This document shows positions 7,800-16,313 of a stretch of 64,000 bases of DNA, in pieces. The notes under the pieces are model-generated. The model worked only from the letters and a program-made list of their open reading frames with translations. It made no database searches and was not told the DNA's origin. The stretch's first letter is position 1. Each line of letters begins with the position of its first letter. Source of the stretch: Minwuia thermotolerans (GTDB lineage: Bacteria; Pseudomonadota; Alphaproteobacteria; Minwuiales; Minwuiaceae); the NCBI RefSeq assembly GCF_002924445.1, contig NZ_PIGG01000023.1, positions 91,244-155,243 on the forward strand, in the 5' to 3' direction. The position numbers were made by a program, and so were the translations under genes.

Positions 7800-8627
7800 T
7801 CACAACAGCTCGATGCCCGGCAATGACGGCGGGTCGGCCAGCGCCGACTGGGCGACCACGAGGGCGAGATCCTCGTCGCCGACCGCCTTCGACCAGGCAA
7901 CGACCGCATGGACAGCGCCGGCGGCGTGACCCGCCGCTTCCTGCAGCTTCATCCCCTCCAGCCAGCGCGCCATGAAGACGCCGGCGAACAGATCGCCGGT
8001 GCCGTTGGGCGCATCCGGCACGACCGGCATTTCCAGACGCCACGCCCGGTCCGATGTCACCATCAGCACGGCGATGCGGTCCGCCCCCGCCGGCGCCGAA
8101 GTGCAGATCACCGCCTTTGCGCCCTTGGCGATCAGCGACCGCGCGGCGGCCAGCGCGTCTTCCGTGCGGGCGATTTCCATCTCCGCCAGCAGGCCGAGTT
8201 CGAAGCAATTCGGCAGCACGATGTCCGCCAGCGGCAGGAGCCGGTCGCGGATCACGGCCTCCACGCCATCGCGGACATAGACACCGGTATCGGCATCCCC
8301 GAGGATCGGATCGATCACATAGGGGATCGGGCCATCGCGGCGCAGGGCCTCGACCGCCTCCGCCATTGTCTCGCCGTTCGCCGCCTCCGCCAGATAGCCG
8401 GAGAAGACCGCCGAAGGCCGTCCGCGCGCCAGCACGGAACGGACCATCGCAGCCAGGGTATCCGGCGGCACGGCCAGGCCTTCCGGCTTCGCGTGGCCGG
8501 GATGGTGGCTCAGGACCACCGTCGGCACGTCCCAGACCTCGTGGCCCAGCCGGCGGAGCGCGAACGCGGTTGCCGAATTGCCCACATGGCCCTTCGCGAC
8601 CTGGCTGGAGATGGACAGGATCGCCAC
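7800..8627 (-). CDS. pdxY: Pyridoxal kinase
   Basis: Ribokinase-fold kinase of 275 aa that phosphorylates pyridoxal in vitamin B6 salvage. The N-terminus (S-I-S-S-Q-V-A-K-G-H-V-G-N-S-A) is the PdxK/PdxY signature. Mid-protein D-P-I-L-G-D-x-x-T-G-V-Y-V forms the ATP/Mg site and N-G-T-G-D-L-F-A-G carries the catalytic Asp of the G-T-G-D motif. Length matches PdxY (about 285 aa). It is divergent from the CoA-ester lyase gene across only 72 bp. Confidence 0.9.
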   Translation of the reverse strand: MAILSISSQVAKGHVGNSATAFALRRLGHEVWDVPTVVLSHHPGHAKPEGLAVPPDTLAAMVRSVLARGRPSAVFSGYLAEAANGETMAEAVEALRRDGPIPYVIDPILGDADTGVYVRDGVEAVIRDRLLPLADIVLPNCFELGLLAEMEIARTEDALAAARSLIAKGAKAVICTSAPAGADRIAVLMVTSDRAWRLEMPVVPDAPNGTGDLFAGVFMARWLEGMKLQEAAGHAAGAVHAVVAWSKAVGDEDLALVVAQSALADPPSLPGIELL

Positions 8628-8699
8628 CCGCGCCCCCTCGTTGCAGAACCGATTCCGGCCTTTATAGTGCCGCCGGCTTCATTGAGGGAGATTTCGAAC

Positions 8700-9578
8700 A
8701 TGGCTGCCAACGTCCGTCCCCGCCGCTCGGTCCTCTACATGCCGGGCTCCAACGCCCGCGCGCTGGAGAAGGCGAAATCCATTCCCGCCGATGCGCTGAT
8801 CCTCGACCTGGAGGATGCAGTCTCCCCGGACGCGAAGGCCCAGGCGCGCGAGCAGGTCTGCAAGGCGATCGCCGACGGCGGCTATGGCAAGCGGGAGATG
8901 ATCATCCGCATCAACGGTCTCGACACGCCCTGGGGCGCCGACGACATGGACGCAGTCGCCAAGGCCGGCCCCGACGCGATCCTGGTGCCGAAGATCAACG
9001 ACGCGGCGACCGTCGAGAAGCTGGTGGAGGCCATGGACGAGGCCGGCGCGCCGGCGGCCACGGCGCTGTGGTGCATGATGGAGACGCCGATCGGCATCCT
9101 GAATGCGAAGGAGATCGCCGCCGCCTCCAACCGCGTTGCGGTCTGGGTCATGGGCACCAACGATATCGCCAAGGACACCGGCGCACAGCACACGGCCGAC
9201 CGTCTGCCGATGATCACCTCGCTGGGTCTGTGCATGCTGGCGGCGCGCGCCTATGGCATCCAGATACTCGATGGCGTCTACAACGACATCAAGGACGAGG
9301 AAGGCTTCAGGGCGATCTGCCGCCAGGGCCTGGAACTCGGTTTCGACGGCAAGACCCTGATCCATCCTTCCCAGGTCGGGCCCTGCAACGAGGTCTTCTC
9401 GCCGACCGAGGCGCAGCTGGAGAGCGCGGCGCGCATCGTCGCCGGCTTCGAGGAAGCCCAGCGCGAAGGCAAGGGCGTCGTCACCGTCGACGGCCGCATG
9501 ATCGAGAACCTGCATGTCGAGCAGGCCAAGAAGCGGCTCGCCATGGCCGAGGCCATCAAGGAGCTGCAGGCGGCCTGA
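8700..9578 (+). CDS. CoA-ester lyase of the HpcH/HpaI / CitE-like family
   Basis: A 292-aa TIM-barrel lyase. It starts R-R-S-V-L-Y-M-P-G-S-N and has L-I-L-D-L-E-D-A-V (CoA/Mg region), R-I-N-G-L-D-T, M-M-E-T-P-I-G-I-L (Mg-binding Glu) and a C-terminal G-F-D-G-K-T-L-I-H-P-S-Q. Family members cleave or hydrolyse malyl-, citramalyl- or beta-methylmalyl-CoA, and the sequence alone does not settle which. Length and motifs suit Mcl1/Mcl2-type enzymes of alphaproteobacteria or CLYBL-like citramalyl-CoA lyases. GAGGGAG precedes the ATG. No other CoA-pathway gene is adjacent. Confidence 0.85.
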   Translation: MAANVRPRRSVLYMPGSNARALEKAKSIPADALILDLEDAVSPDAKAQAREQVCKAIADGGYGKREMIIRINGLDTPWGADDMDAVAKAGPDAILVPKINDAATVEKLVEAMDEAGAPAATALWCMMETPIGILNAKEIAAASNRVAVWVMGTNDIAKDTGAQHTADRLPMITSLGLCMLAARAYGIQILDGVYNDIKDEEGFRAICRQGLELGFDGKTLIHPSQVGPCNEVFSPTEAQLESAARIVAGFEEAQREGKGVVTVDGRMIENLHVEQAKKRLAMAEAIKELQAA

Positions 9579-9587
9579 CCGGCCGGC

Positions 9588-11660
9588 CTATTCCGGGGCG
9601 GTGTGGCTGGCCTCCAGCTCCAGCGCCTCGGCTGCGGCCCCCGGCCCGTCGCGCTGTGACAGGATCATCAATTCGAGGATGGGGACCGGCGCCTCCGCAT
9701 CCGTGCCGATCTGCAGCGCGCCGCCCTCGCGAAGGAAGGCGGCCACCGCCTCACCGATCCGCGCGGTCCGCGGCGTCCCGAAGGCGAGGCCCATCTGGGC
9801 CGCCTGCGCAGCCAGTCCTTCGCGCACCTGCGCGGCGGATTCGGGATCGCTGCCCCCCATCATGCGGAAGGCGATCCGCCGTGCGCCGCCGTCGGCCAGC
9901 CTGAACCGGAGACCGCTCAGGGCCCCCTGCATCATCTGGGCGTTGCGCTGCGCCTCCGGCTGGTTGCGCATTGCCTCGAAGTCCAGTTCCGACAGGCGCG
10001 CCGAGAACCCCGTCTCGGCCAGCCGGTCCGCCGAAAGCCCGAGCCGGCGCAGGTCGATGACGCCGCCGGCGAGATCGATTCCCAGGTCGAAGCCCATGTC
10101 CAGATCGAGGCGTTCGAAGCCCTCGGCCCTCAGCGTCTCGATCAGGGGCCGGGAGGCGGGCCGCACCGTCGCCACGTCTTCCAGCCCGACCGTCATGCCG
10201 TCGACGGCGAAGGCGAAATCCACGCGGCCCTCGGCGTCGGCGCGAAAGGCGGACTGCTCGTAGCGGGCCACGGTCACCTCGCCGCCGTTGGCGAGCTGGA
10301 TCCGCTGGTCCTCGACCAGCCAGCGGCCCAGGTCGAACGGCGGCACCGCCTCCGCAATACTCGCCTCGCGGTAGTAGCCGCCCGCCGCGTCCAGTTTTTC
10401 AAGCGTGACCGGATCGCCCAGCACCCGACGCAGATAGGCGGGCAAGGCGCTCAGATCGATTCCCGAGACCACCGACCGCGCGACCGTGGAGCGGTTGCCG
10501 AAACGGTCCACCTGCGTCTGGTCCAGCATGACCGCCGTTTCGAGCTTCAGGCCACGCAGCGGACCGATCTCGACGCTGGCGATGCTCTGCTTCTGCAGGT
10601 CGCCCAGATCCACCAGCACGCCACGCATGACCGCCCGTTCCATACCTGTCTCCAGGCGGACGGCGCGCTCGAGGACAGTCACCGCCAGCTCGACCAGCGC
10701 CGCCAGCGCCTCCCTGTCGCGCGGCGCATCCTCCTGCGGCGCGGCGCGGAGCATGGCCGGATAGAGCGCAAACGACATCGGATCGAAACGGCCGCCGGCA
10801 ATCTCGTAGCTTTCGTAGCCGACCTGGCCCTTCAGCGGCGCCTCGGCTTCGTCGCCGGCGGCTTCGCCGGATGCCGCGGGCGGCAGGTCGTAATCGACCA
10901 GGAAACCCTCGTGCGCCACTTCGGCGAAGCTGACCACGCCCTCCGCGCCATATGCGATATCGCCGACCGCAAGGCGGCCCGAGATCACAGAGGCGTCGAT
11001 CGACCGCTCCCAGTCCGGATGCCGCGCCCAAAGGCGCATTTCCAGAGACCCGGTCTCGGCGCGCGCGACGCTTCCGGCCGTTGCGCCCTCGAGCATCACG
11101 GACTTGAGTCTGCCCGTGGCCACGAACCCCTCGCTCGTCAGATCGAGCGCCAGGTCCTTCTGCACGAATCCGGCGACCTCCAGTCCGGCCGCGTTCACCA
11201 GCACGGGCGGCGCGAGACGCGCCGCGGACACGCGCTCCAGCGCGCCGGCTCCGCCTGTCAGCACGACAACGCCGTCGCTCGCCCGGGCGACGCTGATCCG
11301 CTGCCAGGAAAGGCGCTCGACAAGAGGCTGTTCCGGCGATCCATTGCCGGCCAGCGCGGCATCCAGGGCGCCCAGGTCATAGTCCCGGATCTCGACGTCC
11401 TCGAAGGACACCAGCAGCGGCGCCGACCGGCCGCCCGGCAAGGGCAGATCAAGACGGTCGGTGAACCGCGCCAGCGTCGCCCGGTCGTTCCAGTAGTCGA
11501 CGCGCGCATCCTCGTGGCTCACCCGGTCGTCCCCCCGCCCGGCGCCATAGGAATCCAGCGCGGAACGGAACTGCTCCTCGGCATAGAGGGGCAGGCCGAA
11601 CCAGACGCCGGCGGCCGCGACCGCGGCGACGATGACGCCGAGTACCAGAAAGCGTTTCAT
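9588..11660 (-). CDS. Large exported or membrane-anchored protein of unknown function
   Basis: I do not recognise a named family. The 690-aa product begins with a clear signal or anchor (MKRFLVLGVIVAAVAAAGVW) and then looks soluble, rich in Ala, Leu, Asp and Arg with alternating beta-like stretches. Phrases such as F-E-D-V-E-I-R-D-Y-D-L-G-A-L-D-A-A-L recur loosely, recalling AsmA/DUF945-like periplasmic beta-rich proteins; this resemblance is weak. There are no obvious catalytic motifs and almost no Cys. It stands alone between the CoA lyase (convergent, 9 bp apart) and the Hpt-like gene upstream, 83 bp away. Confidence 0.7.
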   Translation of the reverse strand: MKRFLVLGVIVAAVAAAGVWFGLPLYAEEQFRSALDSYGAGRGDDRVSHEDARVDYWNDRATLARFTDRLDLPLPGGRSAPLLVSFEDVEIRDYDLGALDAALAGNGSPEQPLVERLSWQRISVARASDGVVVLTGGAGALERVSAARLAPPVLVNAAGLEVAGFVQKDLALDLTSEGFVATGRLKSVMLEGATAGSVARAETGSLEMRLWARHPDWERSIDASVISGRLAVGDIAYGAEGVVSFAEVAHEGFLVDYDLPPAASGEAAGDEAEAPLKGQVGYESYEIAGGRFDPMSFALYPAMLRAAPQEDAPRDREALAALVELAVTVLERAVRLETGMERAVMRGVLVDLGDLQKQSIASVEIGPLRGLKLETAVMLDQTQVDRFGNRSTVARSVVSGIDLSALPAYLRRVLGDPVTLEKLDAAGGYYREASIAEAVPPFDLGRWLVEDQRIQLANGGEVTVARYEQSAFRADAEGRVDFAFAVDGMTVGLEDVATVRPASRPLIETLRAEGFERLDLDMGFDLGIDLAGGVIDLRRLGLSADRLAETGFSARLSELDFEAMRNQPEAQRNAQMMQGALSGLRFRLADGGARRIAFRMMGGSDPESAAQVREGLAAQAAQMGLAFGTPRTARIGEAVAAFLREGGALQIGTDAEAPVPILELMILSQRDGPGAAAEALELEASHTAPE

Positions 11661-11743
11661 GAGGGGGGTCCAGACGAGGCGGTTGGCGACGCGGCCATTG
11701 TCGCCACCGGTCCCGCCGACGCAAGCCTCGGGCGGCCCGAAGT

Positions 11744-12295
11744 TCAGCCGCGCTCCGCCGCCGCCTGCTTGCGCGCCCGCTGCGCATCCTCCTGGGCCAG
11801 CCGCTGGCGCAGGCGGGCGTCCGGATCGGGGAACCTGTTGACCAGCTGCCGCAGACTGTCGAGCAGCACCGCCAGATCCCCCGCCGCCATGCCCGGCGAA
11901 TGGCAGACCATGCGCAGCGCATCGAAATGGATTGTCAGCGGGCCGGGTTCGTATGCCCGCGCCTCCCCCATGCGGAACACCAGCTCGCAGAAATTGTCGG
12001 CGACGTCGGTGAGATCCTGGCGGCCGAAAGTGCCGGCGAGATCCCGGATCGACTGCGCTCGGGCGTAGACCGTCCGGTAGCGTTCGCCAGCCAAACCGCC
12101 CTGTTCGTGGACCTGGCGCATCAGGTCGGCCAGCGAAGCGAGGTCGTCGGCCAGCCAGGCTTCGAAATCCTCACGCAGGTTCTCGATCGCAGAGGCGCCG
12201 CGCCGCAGCGCCTCGTCGCGGCCGATGCGCGGCTTCTGGCGCGCGAGCTGCGAGAAGCGCGTGGGCAGGTGCTCGACAATGGCGTCATCGGTCAC
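11744..12295 (-). CDS. Hpt-like protein lacking the phospho-accepting histidine
   Basis: Helical protein of 183 aa. The segment at about residues 77-107 (V-Y-A-R-A-Q-S-I-R-D-L-A-G-T-F-G-R-Q-D-L) lines up by eye with histidine-phosphotransfer domains (A-H-x-I/L-K-G-x-A-G-x-F-G), but the His is Gln81 and the following K-G is R-D. If real, it would be a pseudo-Hpt that binds but does not carry phosphate. The response regulator gene follows 21 bp after its... start-side end, on the same strand order response regulator then this gene, so they are a pair. I judge the fold assignment moderate and the coding call strong. Confidence 0.75.
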   Translation of the reverse strand: MTDDAIVEHLPTRFSQLARQKPRIGRDEALRRGASAIENLREDFEAWLADDLASLADLMRQVHEQGGLAGERYRTVYARAQSIRDLAGTFGRQDLTDVADNFCELVFRMGEARAYEPGPLTIHFDALRMVCHSPGMAAGDLAVLLDSLRQLVNRFPDPDARLRQRLAQEDAQRARKQAAAERG

Positions 12296-12316
12296 TGCAA
12301 GGTTCCTTTGCCATGT

Positions 12317-12874
12317 TCAGCCGACCGACGCGCGGGCGGGTTCGACCGCGGCGTCGCCGGCCTCGTCGCCGATCGGGTCATCGTCCTTGCGGCGCGCCGG
12401 GCGATTCTCGCTCGCGTCGTCGCGGAAGCGCCGGCTGGGACCATTGTAACCGCTGGAGCTGACGAACGGCCGGGGCCTGTGCGCCACCCAGGCGAGACGG
12501 TCGTACAGGGACGTGACGCTGTGCGGCTTGACCAGCACCATGTTGGCGCCGCAGTCGCGGGCGGCCTGAACGTCGCGCAGGCGCGTATGACTGCAGGTGA
12601 TCAGCACCGGAATGCTGCGCGCGAGATTGGTGCGGTCCGCCCTGAGTTCGCTGATGAATGCCGCGCCCTTGCCCTCGCTCAGCCGGTAGTCGCAGATCAT
12701 CAGGTCGACGCATTCGCCACCCAGCACTTCCCGGGCCGCCTCCACCGTCGTCACGGCGATGACGTTCCTGGCGCCCAGCGCGTGCAGCATCTCGCCGACG
12801 ATGCGGCGCGATCCGTCGTGGGGATCGGCCACGAGGATGGTGACGTGCTCGAGATTGACTTCCAGATGCGCCAT
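12317..12874 (-). CDS. Single-domain response regulator with C-terminal basic tail
   Basis: CheY-like receiver of 185 aa: acidic D17, phospho-acceptor D62 in L-M-I-C-D-Y-R-L, switch T93 (V-L-I-T-C-S-H) and Lys116 (V-L-V-K-P). After residue 130 comes a disordered Arg/Asp-rich tail with no DNA-binding domain. The start at 12874 (MAHLEVNLEHVTILVADPHD) puts the first beta strand in the usual place; an upstream in-frame ATG at 13033 adds unrelated residues. It precedes the Hpt-like gene with a 21-bp gap, which suggests a signalling pair, perhaps linked to motility or chemotaxis as for similar stand-alone regulators. Confidence 0.87.
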   Translation of the reverse strand: MAHLEVNLEHVTILVADPHDGSRRIVGEMLHALGARNVIAVTTVEAAREVLGGECVDLMICDYRLSEGKGAAFISELRADRTNLARSIPVLITCSHTRLRDVQAARDCGANMVLVKPHSVTSLYDRLAWVAHRPRPFVSSSGYNGPSRRFRDDASENRPARRKDDDPIGDEAGDAAVEPARASVG

Positions 12875-13044
12875 GCAATGGCCGCCGCAATTTCCGAACG
12901 ATTGTTCACGAATGGTCGCTGCGATCCTGGACGGTGACGGTAAACAGCTCGTTAGCGGCGGGTTCAAATGCCCGATGGCCGTCACCATGTCGCAGGCGGG
13001 TACCGGCGCGCGCCGGACCCGCTGAGGGAACAAGGAGCAAACAA

Positions 13045-13284
13045 ATGAACAAGAAGCTCGATGAAGCCATGAAGGAGCCGGGCGCGGTCTATGACGCGCC
13101 GGCGGATGTGCTCACCGACGGCGACCTGAACGACGACGAGAAGCGCCAGGTGCTGGAGAACTGGCTGGACGAGGCCGAACAGCTCTCCTCGGCCGTGGCC
13201 GAGAACATGGGCGGCGGCGAGAAGGCCCATGTCGGCGCCGTCACCGAGGCGCTGAAGAAGCTCAAATACGGCCCCGGCGCCTGA
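13045..13284 (+). CDS. Small acidic conserved-type protein, function unknown
   Basis: A 79-aa acidic, soluble protein: MNKKLDEAMKEPGAVYDAPA, then a D-D-E-K-R-Q-V-L-E-N-W-L-D-E-A-E-Q-L helix and a G-G-G-E... linker. Small proteins of this pattern (P-x-x-V-Y-x-x-P-x-x-V-L, then E-K-x-x-x-L-x-x-W) recur in alphaproteobacteria, but I know of no assigned role. AAGGAG lies about 8 bp before the ATG at 13045, and an in-frame upstream start at 12934 is not needed. A Nudix gene follows 17 bp downstream on the same strand, so they may be co-transcribed. Confidence 0.75.
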   Translation: MNKKLDEAMKEPGAVYDAPADVLTDGDLNDDEKRQVLENWLDEAEQLSSAVAENMGGGEKAHVGAVTEALKKLKYGPGA

Positions 13285-13301
13285 CGGCCCGGCCTGATTC
13301 C

Positions 13302-13712
13302 ATGTCACGCCAGGGCCCGGCGCTGACCGTCGACTGCGTCGTCTTCGACGCCGAAGAGCGGCTGCTTCTCATCCGCCGCGGCAAGCCACCGTTCGAAGGC
13401 ATGCACGCCCTGCCCGGCGGCTTCGTCGACCTGGGCGAGCGCGCCGAGGAGGCGGCCGCCCGAGAACTGGCCGAGGAAACCGGCATCGAGGCCCGGCCGG
13501 AGCGCCTGATCGGGGTCTATTCGGACCCCGCGCGCGATCCGCGCGGCCACGTGGTCTCGGTGGCCTTTCTGTTCCGCCTGCCGCCGGACGCGCCGGCGCC
13601 CCGGGGGGGCGGCGACGCGGCCGCCGCCGCCTTCCACGCAGACTGGCGGGAACTGGACCTGGCGTTCGACCACGCGCAGATCCTCGACGACGCGCTGAAA
13701 ACGCCTTCCTGA
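13302..13712 (+). CDS. Nudix hydrolase
   Basis: A 136-aa Nudix hydrolase, cleaving nucleoside diphosphates linked to another moiety. The Nudix box G-x5-E-x7-R-E-U-x-E-E-x-G-U is complete around residues 41-63 (G-G-F-V-D-L-G-E-R ... R-E-L-A-E-E-T-G-I). The substrate is not determined; the H-A-L-P-G-G-F-V start of the box and short length resemble ADP-ribose pyrophosphatase-like and MutT-like members. It lies 17 bp after the small acidic protein gene and just before tRNA-Arg. Confidence 0.88.
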   Translation: MSRQGPALTVDCVVFDAEERLLLIRRGKPPFEGMHALPGGFVDLGERAEEAAARELAEETGIEARPERLIGVYSDPARDPRGHVVSVAFLFRLPPDAPAPRGGGDAAAAAFHADWRELDLAFDHAQILDDALKTPS

Positions 13713-13756
13713 AGCTTGGGAATCCGCGGCGGGGCTGATATATCGTCGGTCCCAGC

Positions 13757-13833
13757 GGCCCCTTAGCTCAGCCGGATAGAGCGACAGATTCCTAATCTGT
13801 AGGTCGCAGGTTCGAGTCCTGCAGGGGTCGCCA
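13757..13833 (+). tRNA. tRNA-Arg (anticodon CCT)
   Basis: Full cloverleaf of 77 nt with encoded CCA. Acceptor strands are GGCCCCT (13757-13763) and AGGGGTC (13823-13829) with discriminator G. The D arm reads AGCTCAGCCGGATAGAGC. The anticodon stem ACAGA/TCTGT holds loop TTCCTAA, giving anticodon CCT. The T arm is GCAGG-TTCGAGT-CCTGC. It decodes the codon AGG. Confidence 0.95.
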
Positions 13834-13882
13834 GCGCGCCTCCCGCCGCTATGATGCGCCGGCGCAGCCTGGGGAGGACGCC

Positions 13883-14755
13883 ATGACCGACGACCTGATC
13901 GTCACGCCCGAATTCGTCGAAGCCAATCTGGACCGGATCCGCGTCATTGACTGCTCGGTCTGGTTCGAAACGAAACCCGTCGGCGCCTCCACCATTCATG
14001 GCGGCCGCGATCACTGGCTCCGGGGCCACATTCCCGGCGCCGCCTATCTGCACATGGTCGACGACCTCTCCGACCCGGCGGGCGCCTATCCCTTCGCCAT
14101 CGCGCCGCAGGACCGGATCGACCGCGTCCTCTCGGAAATCGGGATCGAGCGCGGCGACACGGTGGTGCTCTACGGCGCCGGCACGCCGGTCGCGGTGACG
14201 CGGGCCTGGTGGGTGCTGACGGTCTCCGGGCTGGACGACGTCCGCATCATGGACGGCGGCTGGCAGCGCTGGATCGCCGAGGGCCGGCCGGTCGGCACTG
14301 GCGAGGAACGCTTCACGCCATCCCGCTTCCGGGGTGTGCGCGACGAGGCGGCGGTCGCCGGCCGGGCGCAGGTCCGGCAGGCCATGGAGACCGGCGACGC
14401 CCTGCTGCTCAATGCCCTCTCCCGCCCGCAGTTCGAGGGCACGGGCGGCACCCATTACGGCCGGCCCGGCCGCATCCCCGGCAGCGTCAGCCTGCCCGCC
14501 AACGAACTGCTGGACCCGGCGACGGGGGCCTTCGCCAGCCCGGAGCGGATGCGCGAACTGCTGGCCGGCATCGACCCGGACCGGCCCGTGATCACCTATT
14601 GCGGCGGCGGCATCGCGGCGGCGGCGGCGCTGTTCGCGCTGCGCGTGGCGGGACACGGCGACCTCCGCCTCTATGACGATTCCCTGCTGGAATGGTCCGC
14701 CGACCCCGACCTTCCGATGGAAACGGGACCGGCGGGCGATCCGGCCGCGGAATAG
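13883..14755 (+). CDS. Tandem-rhodanese sulfurtransferase
   Basis: Two-domain rhodanese of 290 aa, of the thiosulfate / 3-mercaptopyruvate sulfurtransferase class. The first domain keeps the fold (H-I-P-G-A-A-Y) but has Y-G-A-G in place of a catalytic Cys, as is normal for the family. The second has active-site C240 in V-I-T-Y-C-G-G-G-I-A-A. The loop C-G-G-G-I-A is closer to the mercaptopyruvate type (C-G-x-G-V-T) than to C-R-K-G-V-T of thiosulfate rhodaneses, so the donor is uncertain. It is cytosolic, with no signal peptide. Confidence 0.88.
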   Translation: MTDDLIVTPEFVEANLDRIRVIDCSVWFETKPVGASTIHGGRDHWLRGHIPGAAYLHMVDDLSDPAGAYPFAIAPQDRIDRVLSEIGIERGDTVVLYGAGTPVAVTRAWWVLTVSGLDDVRIMDGGWQRWIAEGRPVGTGEERFTPSRFRGVRDEAAVAGRAQVRQAMETGDALLLNALSRPQFEGTGGTHYGRPGRIPGSVSLPANELLDPATGAFASPERMRELLAGIDPDRPVITYCGGGIAAAAALFALRVAGHGDLRLYDDSLLEWSADPDLPMETGPAGDPAAE

Positions 14756-14843
14756 GCGGCGTTCGCCGGGCTTTCTTGCATTCCGGCAGGCGCTGGGCGA
14801 GGAAGAGTGTGAAAGACACAAGATAAGGCGGAGAAACGCGCTC

Positions 14844-15395
14844 ATGTCCGCGCAATTCCGGTCCCGCGTTCAGGATCCGGTCCTGGAGCGGCTCTATGAC
14901 TACTGGTCCGGAAAGCGCTCGGCGGTGCGGCTGCCGGGCCGCCGCGACATCGATCCCGTCGAGATGCGCGACCTCCTGCGCTACGTGGTTCTGGCGGACC
15001 TGATCGATGGCGAACGCATCCGCTTCCGGCTGGTGGGCACCAACATGGTCGACCGCTGGGGCAGCGACTTCACGGGCCGCCATCTCGACGAGATCATGTT
15101 CGGCGACTACCGGACCTATCTTGAGGAACTGTTCCTCGAGACGGCGCGGGATGCCCTGCCGATCTTCTCGACCGGCCGTTTCCGCTGGGATGTGGGCCGG
15201 GCGGCGGAGACCAGGCGGCTGTTCCTGCCGCTGGCGAGCGATGGCCGGACCGTCGACAAGATTCTGGTCGGCCAGACCTTCACCGACGAAATCGCGCCGC
15301 CCGATTCCCTGAAGATCTCCGAGGCCCGGCCGGAGGAGGGCGAGATATTCCGCGCCCGCGACGACGGCGACGCTATCGCGGCCGGTCGCCCTTGA
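14844..15395 (+). CDS. PAS-domain protein (PAS_5 type), no output domain
   Basis: Soluble protein of 183 aa with one PAS-like domain of the type common in Rhodospirillales: it opens with L-Y-D-Y-W-S-G-K-R, then L-P-G-R-R-D-I-D-P-V-E-M-R-D-L-L, then F-R-L-V-G-T-x-M-V-D-R-W-G-x-D-F-T-G-R. There is no kinase, cyclase or DNA-binding domain, so partners and ligand are unknown. The ATG at 14844 is preceded by GGCGGAGA. Its 3' end overlaps the convergent TauD-like gene by 23 bp. Confidence 0.82.
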   Translation: MSAQFRSRVQDPVLERLYDYWSGKRSAVRLPGRRDIDPVEMRDLLRYVVLADLIDGERIRFRLVGTNMVDRWGSDFTGRHLDEIMFGDYRTYLEELFLETARDALPIFSTGRFRWDVGRAAETRRLFLPLASDGRTVDKILVGQTFTDEIAPPDSLKISEARPEEGEIFRARDDGDAIAAGRP

Positions 15396-16209
15396 GCGTG
15401 ATCCGGTGCATGACCCGCCGGAAGCCGTGATAGTCGTTGATCGGGTTGTGCATCGCGCAGCGGTTGTCCCAGAAGGCGATGGTGCCCGGCTGCCAGACCA
15501 GGCGGCAGGTGAACTCCGGCCTGACCTGGTGTTGATGCAGGTACTGCAGGATCGGCTGGCTCTCGGCTTCGGTCATGCCGTCGAAGCGGACGGTGTGGGC
15601 GGTGTTGACGTAGAGCGCCTTGCGCCCTGTCTCCGGATGCGTCCGCACCGCCGGATGATGCGAGAGATATTCCTTGCCGGCTTCCGGCGTGCCCGACGTG
15701 CCGATTCGGTCCTCACGGGTCTTGGAGACGTCGGCCCGGGCCGACGAGTGCACCGCAACCAGCCCGTCGAGGATGTCCCTGAACCGTTCCGACAGCGCCT
15801 CGTAGGCAAGATACTGGTTGGCGAACAGTGTGTCGCCGCCATAGGGCGGGATCTCCCGGGCGAGCAGCATCGAAGCCATCGGCGGCTCTTCGAGATAGAC
15901 CGTGTCGGAGTGCCATACGCCGCCGAAATTGGTCTTCTCGTGCGCCAGCTTCATCACCTCGATGATCTCGGGGTGATCGTCCAGGCCCTTCACGAAGGGA
16001 TAGCGGTCGGCTTCCCCGAAGGCCTTCGCGAAGCGCAGGAACTGCTCGGCGGTAAGGTCCTGGTCACGAAAGAAGATGACCAGATTGTCGAGCCAGGCCT
16101 GACGGATGGCGCGCACGGTCGCCTCGTCCAGCGGTTCCCTGAGGTCGACGCCGGTGATCTCCGCGCCCAGCGCGCCGGCGACCCGGCGAACATCCAGATT
16201 GGCGATCAT
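15373..16209 (-). CDS. TauD/TfdA-family Fe(II)/2-oxoglutarate dioxygenase
   Basis: A 278-aa non-heme iron dioxygenase. Iron ligands are H100-x-D102 (V-W-H-S-D-T) and distal H254 (C-A-M-H-N-P-I-N-D-Y), with an Arg-rich G-F-R-R-V-M-H-R segment for 2-oxoglutarate near residue 262-269. The N-terminus G-A-E-I-T-G-V-D-L is the family signature. Taurine, alkylsulfonates, phenoxyacids and similar compounds are substrates in the family; nothing nearby (no tauABC) supports taurine in particular. The start at 16209 has GGAGG 8 bp upstream. It overlaps the PAS gene tail to tail. Confidence 0.88.
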   Translation of the reverse strand: MIANLDVRRVAGALGAEITGVDLREPLDEATVRAIRQAWLDNLVIFFRDQDLTAEQFLRFAKAFGEADRYPFVKGLDDHPEIIEVMKLAHEKTNFGGVWHSDTVYLEEPPMASMLLAREIPPYGGDTLFANQYLAYEALSERFRDILDGLVAVHSSARADVSKTREDRIGTSGTPEAGKEYLSHHPAVRTHPETGRKALYVNTAHTVRFDGMTEAESQPILQYLHQHQVRPEFTCRLVWQPGTIAFWDNRCAMHNPINDYHGFRRVMHRITLKGDRPR

Positions 16210-16313
16210 CGCCGCTGCCTCCGGATAACGGTTTTCGAAACGAATGGCATCGAACCCTCCCCTAAATGTCCGATGGCTGGATAATAGGGGCCGCGAGCGG
16301 AGGACGCCAAGCA

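Noticed and set aside
13883..14755. Loss of the first rhodanese active site as a defect
   Set aside because: The first domain of tandem rhodaneses is normally inactive; C240 in the second domain is intact.
15373..16209. Taurine dioxygenase specifically (tauD)
   Set aside because: Iron ligands fit the family but there is no taurine transporter or sulfonate gene nearby, so I kept the family name only.
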